Positions 50,755-60,362 of a DNA stretch of 64,000 nucleotides are shown piece after piece; position 1 is the first letter of the stretch; every line of letters begins with the position of its first letter. The notes under the pieces were generated by a model. It was not told the origin of the DNA, made no database searches, and saw only the letters and a list, made by a program, of their open reading frames with translations. The DNA comes from Gammaproteobacteria bacterium (GTDB taxonomy: Bacteria > Pseudomonadota > Gammaproteobacteria > SURF-13). The translations under genes were made by a program, and so were the position numbers. The stretch spans positions 1-64,000 of the forward strand of contig JACPZD010000020.1 in NCBI GenBank assembly GCA_016195665.1, given 5' to 3'.

Positions 50755-52719
50755 ATGGCTAACGTTTATCTGCTCATCCCGCTTGCCCCGCTGTTCGGCG
50801 CCATCATCGCAGGCCTGTTCGGCAAACAGATCGGCCGTGCCGGGGCGCATTGGGTGACGATCATCGGCGTCGCCACTTCCTTTCTGCTCTCGCTGCTGGT
50901 ATTCAAGCAGATCATCATAGACCACGCCCCCGCGTACAACGCCTCCGTGTACACCTGGATGGTGAGCGACGGCGTGAAATTCGAGATCGGTTTCCTGGTA
51001 GATGAACTCACCGCGTTGATGATGGTGGTGGTGACGTTCGTATCGCTGATGGTGCACATCTACACCATTGGCTACATGCAGGATGACCCCGGCTACCAGC
51101 GGTTCTTCAGTTACATAGCGCTGTTCACCTTTTCCATGCTGATGCTGGTGATGGCCAACAATTTCCTGCAACTGTTCTTCGGCTGGGAGGCGGTGGGCCT
51201 CGTTTCATATCTGCTGATCGGTTTCTGGTATCAGCGCGAATCGGCGATCTATGCCAATCTCAAGGCATTCCTGGTGAACCGGGTGGGCGATCTCGGTTTC
51301 CTGTTGGGGATCGCGGCGATCTTGATGCACTTCAATACCCTCGATTATGCAGCGGTCTTTGAACGGGCGCCGCAGCTTGCCGGCGTCACGCTGGAAATCA
51401 TGCCGGGTAGTCCCTGGCTACTCATGACCGTGATCTGCATCCTGTTGTTTATCGGCGCGATGGGCAAATCGGCGCAGGTGCCGCTGCATGTCTGGCTTCC
51501 CGACTCCATGGAAGGCCCGACACCTATCTCCGCGCTGATCCACGCCGCGACGATGGTGACTGCAGGCATCTTCATGGTCGCGCGCATGTCGCCGTTGTTC
51601 GAGCTTTCCGAAACGGCGCTCAGCTTTGTGCTGGTGATCGGCGCGATCACGGCACTGTTTATGGGACTGCTCGGCATTGTGCAAAACGATATCAAGCGCG
51701 TCGTCGCCTATTCGACGCTTTCGCATCTGGGCTACATGACCGTCGCGTTAGGGGCTTCGGCCTATGCCGGTGCGATCTTTCACCTCATGACCCACGCCTT
51801 CTTCAAGGCGCTGCTGTTCCTCGCGGCGGGTTCGGTCATCATCGCCATGCACCATGAACAGGATATTCGCACCATGGGCGGCTTGAAAAAATATCTACCC
51901 ATCACCTATTGGACCTTTCTGATTGGAACCCTGGCGATGATTGGCTTTCCCGGCTTTGCAGGATTTTATTCCAAGCACGCCATCATCGATGCGGTGCGCG
52001 AATCGGTGCTCCCCGGCGCCGGATTTGCCTACGTCGCTGTGTTGAGCGGCGTATTCATCACGGCGTTGTACGGCTTCAGGCTGCTGTTTCTGGTATTTCA
52101 CGGCAAGCCGCGTATGGACGAGCATACCAAACACCATCTGCACGAAAGCCCGTTGGTAGTTACCTTACCACTGCTGGCGCTGGCCATTCCTTCGGTCATC
52201 ATCGGTGCGATCTACAACGGGCCGATGCTATTTCATGGATTTTTTGGCCAGTCTATTTTTGTCCTGCCGCAGCACGACGTACTCGCCGAGCTTGGCGTGG
52301 AGTATCAAGGCGTCCTGAGTTTCACCCTCCATGGCATGATGGGGCCGCCTTTCTGGCTCGCCGTAGCGGGGATACTGGTTGCCTGGTTCCTGTACCTGCA
52401 TCGGCCTGAACTTGCGGGCCAGATCAAGCGCCGCTTTGCGGGGCTCTACGCCATCTTGGACCGGAAATACGGTTTCGATGAGTTCAATGATTTTTTCTTT
52501 GCCGGAGGCGCGCGCGATGTGGGCCGCGTGCTCTGGCAAACCGGGGATGTCAAGCTGATAGACGGCTTAATGGTCAACGGCACGGCGCGTAGCATCGGCT
52601 GGTTCTCATCAATCGTGCGTCAAATCCAATCCGGTTATCTTTACCACTACGCCTTTGCCATCATTGTCGGATTGATGCTGCTGCTGGGTTGGCCGTTGAT
52701 AAGTTGGCTTACACACTAA
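50755..52719 (+). CDS. nuoL: NADH-quinone oxidoreductase subunit L
   Basis: 654 residues, about 15 membrane helices. FFGWEAVGLVSYLLIGFW, then GKSAQVPLHVWLPDSMEGPTPISALIHAATMV (the key Lys and His), and VQNDIKRVVAYSTLSHLGYM are antiporter-like (Mrp/ND5) motifs. The long C-terminal amphipathic helix stabilises the three pump subunits. It is the most distal proton pump. Confidence 0.97.
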   Translation: MANVYLLIPLAPLFGAIIAGLFGKQIGRAGAHWVTIIGVATSFLLSLLVFKQIIIDHAPAYNASVYTWMVSDGVKFEIGFLVDELTALMMVVVTFVSLMVHIYTIGYMQDDPGYQRFFSYIALFTFSMLMLVMANNFLQLFFGWEAVGLVSYLLIGFWYQRESAIYANLKAFLVNRVGDLGFLLGIAAILMHFNTLDYAAVFERAPQLAGVTLEIMPGSPWLLMTVICILLFIGAMGKSAQVPLHVWLPDSMEGPTPISALIHAATMVTAGIFMVARMSPLFELSETALSFVLVIGAITALFMGLLGIVQNDIKRVVAYSTLSHLGYMTVALGASAYAGAIFHLMTHAFFKALLFLAAGSVIIAMHHEQDIRTMGGLKKYLPITYWTFLIGTLAMIGFPGFAGFYSKHAIIDAVRESVLPGAGFAYVAVLSGVFITALYGFRLLFLVFHGKPRMDEHTKHHLHESPLVVTLPLLALAIPSVIIGAIYNGPMLFHGFFGQSIFVLPQHDVLAELGVEYQGVLSFTLHGMMGPPFWLAVAGILVAWFLYLHRPELAGQIKRRFAGLYAILDRKYGFDEFNDFFFAGGARDVGRVLWQTGDVKLIDGLMVNGTARSIGWFSSIVRQIQSGYLYHYAFAIIVGLMLLLGWPLISWLTH

Positions 52720-52725
52720 AACATC

Positions 52726-54240
52726 ATGCCCGAACATTTACCCCTGCTCAGTCTGGTCATCTGGATACCTATCCTGGGTGGTCTTTTACTGCTCGCCAGT
52801 GGAGAAAGTGCGCCGCAGCGCGCCCGTGTCCTGGCATTGGTGATCGCTGCGCTGACCTTGCTGGTGAGCATACCTCTCTATACCCGGTTTGATGCCGCGA
52901 CTTCCGTGATGCAGTTTGTAGAACTGGCGCCCTGGATCACTGCCTTCAAAATTAACTACCACCTGGGAATAGACGGCATTTCCATGCCGCTGATACTGCT
53001 GACGACGTTCACCACACTGCTGGTCGTCATCGCAAGCTGGGAGGTGATTCAACACAAGGTCTCGCAATACATGGCCGCCTTTTTGATTATGGAAGGGCTC
53101 ATGAATGGCGTGTTCGCCTCTCTCGATGCGATCCTGTTTTATGTCTTTTGGGAAGGCATGCTGATTCCGATGTTTCTCATCATCGGGATGTGGGGCGGGC
53201 CGCGCCGTGTCTACGCCACGATCAAATTCTTTCTGTACACCTTTCTGGGCTCGGTGCTGATGCTGGTCGCGCTACTCTATCTGTTTTTCCAGTCGGACAG
53301 TTTTGCGGTGCTCGACTACCATAATCTGAAAATCGGCATGACGGCCCAAATACTGATCTTTATCGCCTTCCTGCTCGCCTTCGCGGTCAAGGTGCCGATG
53401 TGGCCGGTGCACACCTGGCTGCCGGATGCCCACGTCGAGGCGCCGACCGGCGGTTCGGTGATCCTGGCCGCGATCATGTTGAAGATGGGCGCCTATGGCT
53501 TTGTACGGTTTAGTCTGCCCATTGCGCCCGACGCCAGTCACGAGTTGGACTGGCTGATGATCGCGCTGTCGTTGATCGCGGTGGTCTATATCGGATTTGT
53601 CGCCCTGGTGCAACAGGATCTCAAAAAACTCATCGCCTATTCTTCGATTTCGCACATGGGTTTCGTCACCTTGGGATTTTTCATCCCCTTTACGATCTTT
53701 GCCAAGACCGGCGGCATCCAGGGGGCCGCGCTGGGCGTAGAGGGCGGGTTGGTGCAGATGATCTCGCACGGCTTCGTGTCCGGCGCCTTATTCCTGTGCG
53801 TCGGTGTTCTGTACGACCGCCTGCACAGCCGCGAGATCAGCGCCTACGGCGGTGTCGCCAACACCATGCCGGTGTTTGCGAGTCTCATGGTGTTGTTTGC
53901 CTTGGCCAACGCGGGTCTGCCAGGGACCTCGGGCTTCGTCGGCGAGTTTATGGTCATACTGGGCGCCTTCAAGGCCAATTTCTGGTACGCCTTGCTGGCT
54001 GGCGTCACGCTGGTGCTGGGAGCAGCTTATACATTATGGATGGTGAAGCGTGTCATCTTCGGCAAGATCGCCAATGACGGGGTGGCGAGTCTTCAGGACA
54101 TCAACCTTCGTGAGGGTATCGTACTGGCGACGCTGGCCGTGGCCGTGTTGTGGCTGGGTCTCTGGCCCGCGCCGCTCATCGATGTCATGCACCCCACCGT
54201 GCAGAATTTGCTCGAGCATATAGCCAAATCCAAGCTATGA
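52726..54240 (+). CDS. nuoM: NADH-quinone oxidoreductase subunit M
   Basis: 504 residues. [32 protein letters not shown] (with the pump Glu), [27 protein letters not shown] (Lys/His region) and [13 protein letters not shown] mark the ND4-type antiporter-like subunit. It overlaps nuoN by ATGA. Confidence 0.97.
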   Translation: MPEHLPLLSLVIWIPILGGLLLLASGESAPQRARVLALVIAALTLLVSIPLYTRFDAATSVMQFVELAPWITAFKINYHLGIDGISMPLILLTTFTTLLVVIASWEVIQHKVSQYMAAFLIMEGLMNGVFASLDAILFYVFWEGMLIPMFLIIGMWGGPRRVYATIKFFLYTFLGSVLMLVALLYLFFQSDSFAVLDYHNLKIGMTAQILIFIAFLLAFAVKVPMWPVHTWLPDAHVEAPTGGSVILAAIMLKMGAYGFVRFSLPIAPDASHELDWLMIALSLIAVVYIGFVALVQQDLKKLIAYSSISHMGFVTLGFFIPFTIFAKTGGIQGAALGVEGGLVQMISHGFVSGALFLCVGVLYDRLHSREISAYGGVANTMPVFASLMVLFALANAGLPGTSGFVGEFMVILGAFKANFWYALLAGVTLVLGAAYTLWMVKRVIFGKIANDGVASLQDINLREGIVLATLAVAVLWLGLWPAPLIDVMHPTVQNLLEHIAKSKL

Positions 54241-55694
54241 ACTTTGTGATGCCAAATTTCGCCCCCGCCATTCCTGAGATCTTTGTGCTGAGTATGGCCT
54301 GCCTGGTTCTCATCGTGGATCTCTTTCTGCGCGAAGACAACCGCATCATTACTTATTTGCTGACGCAGGCCACGCTGCTGGGCGCGGCGATTTTTACCCT
54401 GGCCTCCTACCCCGACCAGCTTACCCTGACATTTAGCGACACCTTCGTGCGCGACCGCATGGGCGACGTGTTGAAAATGTTTATCTATCTCGTCACCGCC
54501 GTGGTGTTTCTCTACTCGCGCGAGTATTTGCGTACCCGGCAGCTCTACAAGGGCGAATATTTCGTCGTGGGATTGTTCGCCGTGTTGGGAATGATGGTGC
54601 TGGTCTCCGCTCACAGTCTGTTGACGGTATACCTGGGGTTGGAATTGTTGTCGCTTTCGCTCTATACGATGGTCGCCATGCGGCGCGATTCGCTGGAGGC
54701 CTCCGAGGCCGCGATGAAATACTTCGTGCTGGGCGCGCTGGCCTCGGGGCTGCTGCTCTACGGCATGTCCATGCTGTATGGCGTCACCGGTACGCTGGAT
54801 ATAGCGCAGATCAGTGCCGCAGTGGCGCACAGCGTGCAAGCAGGGCAGGGGGCGGGGACGAACGTTGTGCTGGTATTTGCATTGGTGTTCATCATCATCG
54901 GCGTCATGTTCAAGCTCGGCGCCGCGCCGTTTCACATGTGGATACCCGACGTCTATCACGGCGCGCCCACGTCGGTGACGCTGTTTATCGCCGGTGCGCC
55001 CAAGATCGCCGCCTTCGCCATGCTGATGCGCCTGATGGTGGAGGGTCTCGGTCACCTGCATGTCCAGTGGCAGGACATGCTCATCATCCTGTCGGTGTTA
55101 TCCATGGCGGTCGGTAACATCATCGCCATCGCCCAGGCCAATCTGAAGCGCATGCTCGCCTACTCAACGATCGCCCACGTAGGCTTTTTGTTATTGGGTG
55201 TACTGAGCGGAAGCCAGTTGGGCTACTCGGCGGCGATGTTTTATATCATCGCCTATGCCATCATGAGCATAGGCGGTTTCGGCATGATTATCCTGTTGGG
55301 CCGCACCGGGTTCGAGGCCGACCGGCTGGACGATTTCAAGGGCTTGAACCAGCGCAGCCCGTGGTTCGCCTTCATGATGTTGATCCTGATGTTTTCTATG
55401 GCGGGCGTACCGCCCACACTGGGTTTTTACGCCAAGCTCTCGGTGCTCCAGGCCGTGGTCCATGCCGATTTGGTCTGGCTTGCAGCGTTCGCCGTGCTGC
55501 TCTCGGTCATCGGGGCGTTTTACTACCTGCGCATCATCAAGCTCATGTACTTTGACCAGCCCGAAGACGCCACGCCTCTCGATGCCAGCCTCGACATGCG
55601 CGTGGCGATGACCGCGAACGGTCTGGCCGTGCTTGCCTTGGGCATCTTCCCCGGTGCTCTGCTTGCTCTGTGCGCCGGCGCGCTCAGCCGCTGA
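54237..55694 (+). CDS. nuoN: NADH-quinone oxidoreductase subunit N
   Basis: 485 residues from the ATG at 54237, which shares ATGA with the nuoM stop. [42 protein letters not shown] and [19 protein letters not shown] are ND2-type motifs. It is the last gene of the operon. The following 197 bp hold no clear terminator; the next gene is on the same strand. Confidence 0.97.
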   Translation: MNFVMPNFAPAIPEIFVLSMACLVLIVDLFLREDNRIITYLLTQATLLGAAIFTLASYPDQLTLTFSDTFVRDRMGDVLKMFIYLVTAVVFLYSREYLRTRQLYKGEYFVVGLFAVLGMMVLVSAHSLLTVYLGLELLSLSLYTMVAMRRDSLEASEAAMKYFVLGALASGLLLYGMSMLYGVTGTLDIAQISAAVAHSVQAGQGAGTNVVLVFALVFIIIGVMFKLGAAPFHMWIPDVYHGAPTSVTLFIAGAPKIAAFAMLMRLMVEGLGHLHVQWQDMLIILSVLSMAVGNIIAIAQANLKRMLAYSTIAHVGFLLLGVLSGSQLGYSAAMFYIIAYAIMSIGGFGMIILLGRTGFEADRLDDFKGLNQRSPWFAFMMLILMFSMAGVPPTLGFYAKLSVLQAVVHADLVWLAAFAVLLSVIGAFYYLRIIKLMYFDQPEDATPLDASLDMRVAMTANGLAVLALGIFPGALLALCAGALSR

Positions 55695-55891
55695 TAGCCA
55701 TTTCTCCTGCTTCATACTCACCGTTTAAGCGTTTACCCGCCGCTTATCGGACTCTAACAAGCCTAAATCGTCCTATCACCCGCTAAATTTATACTCTGCC
55801 CGGAGTAGGCATGTTATTTGCTACGTAGAATCGGACAGAAGCCCTCGAGTAAAGTGCCGAATAGCTGCAACCAGAATACTATAAACCGGAT

Positions 55892-56926
55892 ATGAAAAGA
55901 CGCCGTTACCTGCCATTCCTGATACTCGCCTATGCAGTGCTAGCTCTGGCGCCATGGTGGTGGCTGGATTCTTCACAGTCCTCCGCCTCCATCACCGAGA
56001 CCCCATTCACAGAATCTACCCTCGGGGCGGCAGGTAATGAGCCCATTCAACCCATTCCGCAGCGTGTTGAGTTAAATAAAGACAAGGTTGCCCTGGGCGA
56101 GCGTCTATTTCACGATTACAGGTTTTCGCCCGACGGTAGCATGGCCTGCGTAACCTGCCATATTTTCAAAAAAGGGGGTACAGACAACCAGTCTCACTCT
56201 CCTAAAGTAGACGGCAAACCCACCGCCGTAAATACCTTGACGATATTTAACTCCAGTCTCAATTTCAGGCTGCATTGGAACGGGGAGTTTGCCCGCCTCG
56301 AAGACCAGATTGACAGGGTGCTCAAAGTCAGCTTAAAGACCACCTGGCAGGAAATCATCCCTAAACTTAAACAAGACCCCAACTACGTCGCCGAATTTTC
56401 CAGAATCTATCGCGATGGCATGCAAATTTCCACCATCAAGGACGCCATAGTAACTTACGAGCGGTCTCTTATCACCCCTAACTCCCGTTTCGATAGATAT
56501 CTGCGAGGCGACCAACAGGCGATTACGGAACAGGAAAAACGTGGCTATTATCTATTCAAATCCTACGGCTGTGTCGCCTGCCATCAGGGCGTCAATGTGG
56601 GCGGAAACATGTTTCAGAAATTCGGCGTGATGAACGGTTACTTTGCCGACCGCGGAAATATCACGGAGGCAGATCTGGGCCGCTTCAATATCACTCAGCA
56701 GGAGGAAGACCGGCACCGGTTTCGTGTCGCCAGCCTGCGTAACGTGGCGCTCACCGCACCTTACTTCCATGACGGTTCGGCGCAGACCTTAGAGGATGCC
56801 ATCAAGGTTATGGCCCGTTATCAATTAGGACGGCCCATTCCGCACCAGGATATCGAATACATCATCGCCTTTCTGAACACCTTGACCGGTCAATATAAAG
56901 GGAAATCCCTTTCCGACTATGAGTAA
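55892..56926 (+). CDS. Diheme cytochrome c peroxidase / MauG-type protein
   Basis: 344 residues. An uncleaved or cleaved signal helix (LPFLILAYAVLALAPWWWL) directs it to the periplasm. Two heme-binding motifs, CVTCH (about 88-92) and CVACH (about 227-231), and RVASLRNVALTAPYFHDGSAQTLEDAI (in short, the Met/His ligand region and PYFHDG) place it in the bacterial diheme peroxidase family. Such enzymes reduce hydrogen peroxide with electrons from small c-type cytochromes. The stop codon overlaps the next gene by 8 bp, which joins it to a c-di-GMP sensor. Confidence 0.92.
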   Translation: MKRRRYLPFLILAYAVLALAPWWWLDSSQSSASITETPFTESTLGAAGNEPIQPIPQRVELNKDKVALGERLFHDYRFSPDGSMACVTCHIFKKGGTDNQSHSPKVDGKPTAVNTLTIFNSSLNFRLHWNGEFARLEDQIDRVLKVSLKTTWQEIIPKLKQDPNYVAEFSRIYRDGMQISTIKDAIVTYERSLITPNSRFDRYLRGDQQAITEQEKRGYYLFKSYGCVACHQGVNVGGNMFQKFGVMNGYFADRGNITEADLGRFNITQQEEDRHRFRVASLRNVALTAPYFHDGSAQTLEDAIKVMARYQLGRPIPHQDIEYIIAFLNTLTGQYKGKSLSDYE

Positions 56927-59555
56927 CTTTCTTTCCAAGTTCAGCGCTGCGCTAGTAGTACGCGTTTTTCTGGGCCTGGCTGCCATTTCGCTGTTATCCT
57001 TTTTATACGTGCAAACACAATCGTTCAATCAACAGCAGCATAACAGAATCGTCGCCAATCTCAGCCAGTTCAAACAGCTCGACGCCACCCTCAATCAGGA
57101 TGTCATCGAATCGCGCTCACACCTGCTCAATAACTACGACCCTATCGTCCGCAGCCTGACGCGGTTGCACGCCATCACTAATGATTTCGTCACCGGTCCC
57201 TCCAGTATCTATCATCGGGGGCAGACGGACATAGACGCACAGATAGATGCGCTGAACGATATGGTAAGAGAGAAGGAGGGTTTTGTAGAGCGCTTTAAGT
57301 CGCACAACGCCATCCTCAACAATTCACTGAAATATTTCCCGGTGGTCACCGCTGAGCTGATCAACCTTGTCAGGGCATCAAAGGGCGGCGATGATTTGAC
57401 CCTGCTGCTCGGCAAGCTATTAACCGACGTGCTCATTTACAATCTCACCGCAAGCCCGGAGCTTAAACAACAAATCGGCCGCTCCCTGGACAGCCTGGCG
57501 GGCAAACGCGACTCGGTCTCACCGGAAGTGCTCAGCAGCCTTGACATCCTGATTTCGCATGCACGTACCATTCTGGTCAACAAGGGCGAAGTAGACGGCT
57601 TGGTGGCCGGAATCATACACGCGCCTAGCGCCCAGGCCGCCGACAAACTTATTCGGTCTTACCAAGCCTACGTCAACCAAAGCATGCGGCGCGTCAGTGT
57701 GTATCGCTTCTACCTCTACCTGTTTTCGATTACGTTGCTCGCCTATATCATCCACATCCTGTTTAAACTTAGATATACCGCCGATGAACTGGCCGACGAT
57801 ATTATGGAGCGTAAACAGGCGGAGGCGGCGCTATTCCGCGAAAAGGAACGTGCTCAGGTTACGCTCGAATCCATCGGCGACGCCGTGATCACCACCGATA
57901 CGGCGGGGCATGTCGAATACCTTAATCCTGTGGCGGAGTCACTCACCGGCTGGACTGGCCCGGAGGCGCGCGGCCTGCCTCTGCAGCAGGTGTTTCATGT
58001 CCTTAATGAGCTTACCCGTGAAACAGTCGCCAACCCGGTCGAAAGCGTGATACAGGAAGGCAAAACCATAACCCCCAGCGGGCACGCCGTGCTGGTGCAG
58101 AAGAGCGGCGGAGAGTTTTCCATCGAGAAATCCGCGGCGCCCATACGCGATCGTGACGGCGCCGTCGTCGGCGTCGTGCTGGTGTTCCGCGATGTCAGCC
58201 ATTCGCGCAGGATGGCCGCGCAACTCCAACATCAGGCAAGCCACGACGCCTTGACCGGGCTTATCAACCGGCGGGAGTTCGAGCGCCGTCTGGCCAGAGC
58301 GCTTGCAAGCGTGGACAAGCTGCACACCCAACACGCGCTGCTCTATCTTGATCTCGACCAGTTCAAAATCGTCAATGACACATGCGGGCACATCGCCGGT
58401 GACGACCTGTTGCGCCAGATCACCAGCCTCCTGCAGATACGCCTGCGTGAGCGGGATACCTTGGCGCGCCTCGGCGGTGACGAATTCGGCGTGTTGCTGG
58501 AACATTGCCCTCCCGAACAGGCGGCCCGTATCGCCGACGAATTGCGCCAGACAGTGAAAGATTTCTATTTTGTCTGGCAGGAAAAGGCCTTCACGATGGG
58601 CGTCAGCATCGGCTTGGTGAGCTTCTGTGATGCGACCCTGTCGCTGGCGGAGATTTTAAGCTCAGCCGATACCGCCTGTTATATCGCCAAGGACAAAGGC
58701 CGCAACCGGGTGCATGCCTATCATCCCGAAGACAGCGAGCTTGCCCTGCGTCATGTTGAAATGGAATGGGTGGGGCGTATCCACAAGGCCTTTGAAGAAA
58801 ATCGTTTTCAGCTCTATTCGCAAGAAATCATCTCCCTCCATTCTGCCAACGGAACACCCGGCGACCATGCGGAACTATTGATCCGTATGCTCGATGAGGA
58901 AGGGAGCCTGGCGCCGCCGATGGCGTTTATTCCGGCGGCGGAACGTTATAATCTCATGCCGGCCATAGACCGCTGGGTGGTGCGTACCGCCTTCGCCCAT
59001 TACGCCCGACTACATGCGGCTCACGAACCCGGCGATGAGCAAATGATTATCCGCTGGACCATCAACCTGTCCGGTACATCACTGAGCGATGAGCATTTTC
59101 CCCAGTTCGTACAGGAGCAGTTTTTACTCTTTGGGGTGCCTTATCAGGCGATCTGTTTTGAGATCACCGAAACCGCGGCGATTTCCAATCTCGGCAAGGC
59201 CGTGCACTTTATACAGGAATTACGGAAATTGGGTTGCAGCTTCTCGCTGGATGATTTCGGCATCGGCCTGTCTTCGTTTGCCTACCTGAAACACCTTCCG
59301 GTGGACTATTTGAAGATAGACGGCAGTTTCATCAAGGATATGGCTCACGACCCGATAGACCGTGCGATGGTTGAAGCGATCAACAATATCGGCCATGTAA
59401 TGGGAATACAGACCATCGCCGAGTTCGTCGAAAACAAGGAAACCCTGGCCATGCTAAAGCAGATCGGGGTAGATCATGCCCAAGGCTACGGTATAGCTAA
59501 ACCACAGCCGTTTGATACCATCACTCACTACCAACTGGTGAGCGAGGCGTCTTGA
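56919..59555 (+). CDS. Membrane-bound PAS-GGDEF-EAL c-di-GMP regulator
   Basis: 878 residues. Two membrane helices (about 10-30 and 265-285) enclose a helical periplasmic domain (about 35-260). A PAS domain (about 310-425: TLESIGDAVITTDTAGHVEYLNPVAESLTGW) and a GGDEF domain with RLGGDEFGVLLEHC follow; RERD five residues before GGDEF is the product-inhibition site. The EAL domain has AELLIRM in place of EALLRW but keeps the Glu, and has LDDFGIGLSSFAYLKHL and KIDGSFI. It could make or destroy c-di-GMP. It overlaps the diheme peroxidase gene, so redox or peroxide may be the input. Confidence 0.92.
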   Translation: MSNFLSKFSAALVVRVFLGLAAISLLSFLYVQTQSFNQQQHNRIVANLSQFKQLDATLNQDVIESRSHLLNNYDPIVRSLTRLHAITNDFVTGPSSIYHRGQTDIDAQIDALNDMVREKEGFVERFKSHNAILNNSLKYFPVVTAELINLVRASKGGDDLTLLLGKLLTDVLIYNLTASPELKQQIGRSLDSLAGKRDSVSPEVLSSLDILISHARTILVNKGEVDGLVAGIIHAPSAQAADKLIRSYQAYVNQSMRRVSVYRFYLYLFSITLLAYIIHILFKLRYTADELADDIMERKQAEAALFREKERAQVTLESIGDAVITTDTAGHVEYLNPVAESLTGWTGPEARGLPLQQVFHVLNELTRETVANPVESVIQEGKTITPSGHAVLVQKSGGEFSIEKSAAPIRDRDGAVVGVVLVFRDVSHSRRMAAQLQHQASHDALTGLINRREFERRLARALASVDKLHTQHALLYLDLDQFKIVNDTCGHIAGDDLLRQITSLLQIRLRERDTLARLGGDEFGVLLEHCPPEQAARIADELRQTVKDFYFVWQEKAFTMGVSIGLVSFCDATLSLAEILSSADTACYIAKDKGRNRVHAYHPEDSELALRHVEMEWVGRIHKAFEENRFQLYSQEIISLHSANGTPGDHAELLIRMLDEEGSLAPPMAFIPAAERYNLMPAIDRWVVRTAFAHYARLHAAHEPGDEQMIIRWTINLSGTSLSDEHFPQFVQEQFLLFGVPYQAICFEITETAAISNLGKAVHFIQELRKLGCSFSLDDFGIGLSSFAYLKHLPVDYLKIDGSFIKDMAHDPIDRAMVEAINNIGHVMGIQTIAEFVENKETLAMLKQIGVDHAQGYGIAKPQPFDTITHYQLVSEAS

Positions 59556-59575
59556 GTATTATGGGCTGGGACTGG

Positions 59576-59674
59576 TTATCTCATAAAGACAGGAATAATA
59601 ATCGCCGCCAATAGCCCCAGTATGGGTAGCAAAAGAAAAAGAATAAGCATCCATATTGCTTCCTTTCTAAACAT
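59576..59674 (-). CDS. Possible small membrane peptide (32 residues)
   Basis: A 32-codon frame from ATG 59674 to TAA gives a mostly hydrophobic peptide with IWMLILFLLLPILGLLAAII and a basic end (PVFMR). Such single-helix peptides are often missed. An AAAGGAAG stretch lies in front of a second in-frame ATG (59650), which would give a 24-residue version. Neither homologues nor function can be stated. It is also possible that the frame is accidental. Confidence 0.3.
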   Translation of the reverse strand: MFRKEAIWMLILFLLLPILGLLAAIIIPVFMR

Positions 59675-59701
59675 TTTAAAAACATCCCGTGTCTGTGCTG
59701 C

Positions 59702-59821
59702 TTATGCCCGCTCCACATATTCACCCGTACCGGTGTTGATTTTGATACGGTCGCCCACGCCGATGAATTGCGGCACCAGGATGCTTAGCCCCGTCTCTAA
59801 TGTTGCCGGTTTGTAGGAGCT
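59702..59821 (-). pseudogene. efp: Elongation factor P, C-terminal remnant
   Basis: The minus-strand frame ending at 59702 reads [21 protein letters not shown] and then [18 protein letters not shown], the C-terminal S1-like OB domain end of EF-P (usual: [36 protein letters not shown]-type). Only the last ~39 residues remain; upstream of it the sequence is unrelated. The main efp must be elsewhere, or this gene was broken by rearrangement. It lies beside two insertion sequences. Confidence 0.85.
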
Positions 59822-59830
59822 GGTCGCGCT

Positions 59831-60271
59831 ATGTACAAGTACCTGAAGTTCGCTAAGATAATAATATTGTCGATACGCGCTTCCTCTCCCAAAGAGGCAG
59901 GATGGAGTCAAGCGTCTATTGGCCACGGGCTGTTATCCCTAATCCTCGCAACAGTGATTTTCGCGCCAGTACCAGGCTTGGCCGCTGGTGCTGCTGTGGA
60001 AACCATGATCGTCGAAATCTTCGTGAACGGAGGTAGCGACACAGCGAATCCCGGAACCACATGCCTAAAGCTCTCCAGCCCTGTGTCTCCACAATGCACT
60101 TCAGGGCTCGTCGCGATACCCAATAGTAACAGCAAGTTGCTTGCTGCTGCGTTAACTGCGAAAGCAACCAGAACTAATTCTTGGTTTTATTACGACGACG
60201 CCGGAGTAACACAGCATTGCCCGGGTTTGGTATTTATTCCTTGCAGTGTTATTTCCATTTCTGTGAAGTAG
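59831..60271 (+). CDS. Small exported four-cysteine protein of unknown function
   Basis: Up to 146 residues. A hydrophobic segment ([24 protein letters not shown]) looks like a signal peptide; the sequence before it is probably not translated, so the true start may be internal (no good ribosome site was found). The mature part of about 95 residues has four Cys (TTCLKL, PQCTSG, QHCPGL, IPCSVI) and the pattern [31 protein letters not shown] seen in small secreted proteins of environmental Gammaproteobacteria with no assigned role. It is between EF-P debris and an IS. Confidence 0.55.
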   Translation: MYKYLKFAKIIILSIRASSPKEAGWSQASIGHGLLSLILATVIFAPVPGLAAGAAVETMIVEIFVNGGSDTANPGTTCLKLSSPVSPQCTSGLVAIPNSNSKLLAAALTAKATRTNSWFYYDDAGVTQHCPGLVFIPCSVISISVK

Positions 60272-60362
60272 TGAGTCAATGTCGCTGAAGGGTAGGTTTT
60301 CGTCGGCATGTGTAGCAGCAGTTCTGCTTCATCTGGGGAAGTAGTAATAACGATCTACCACC

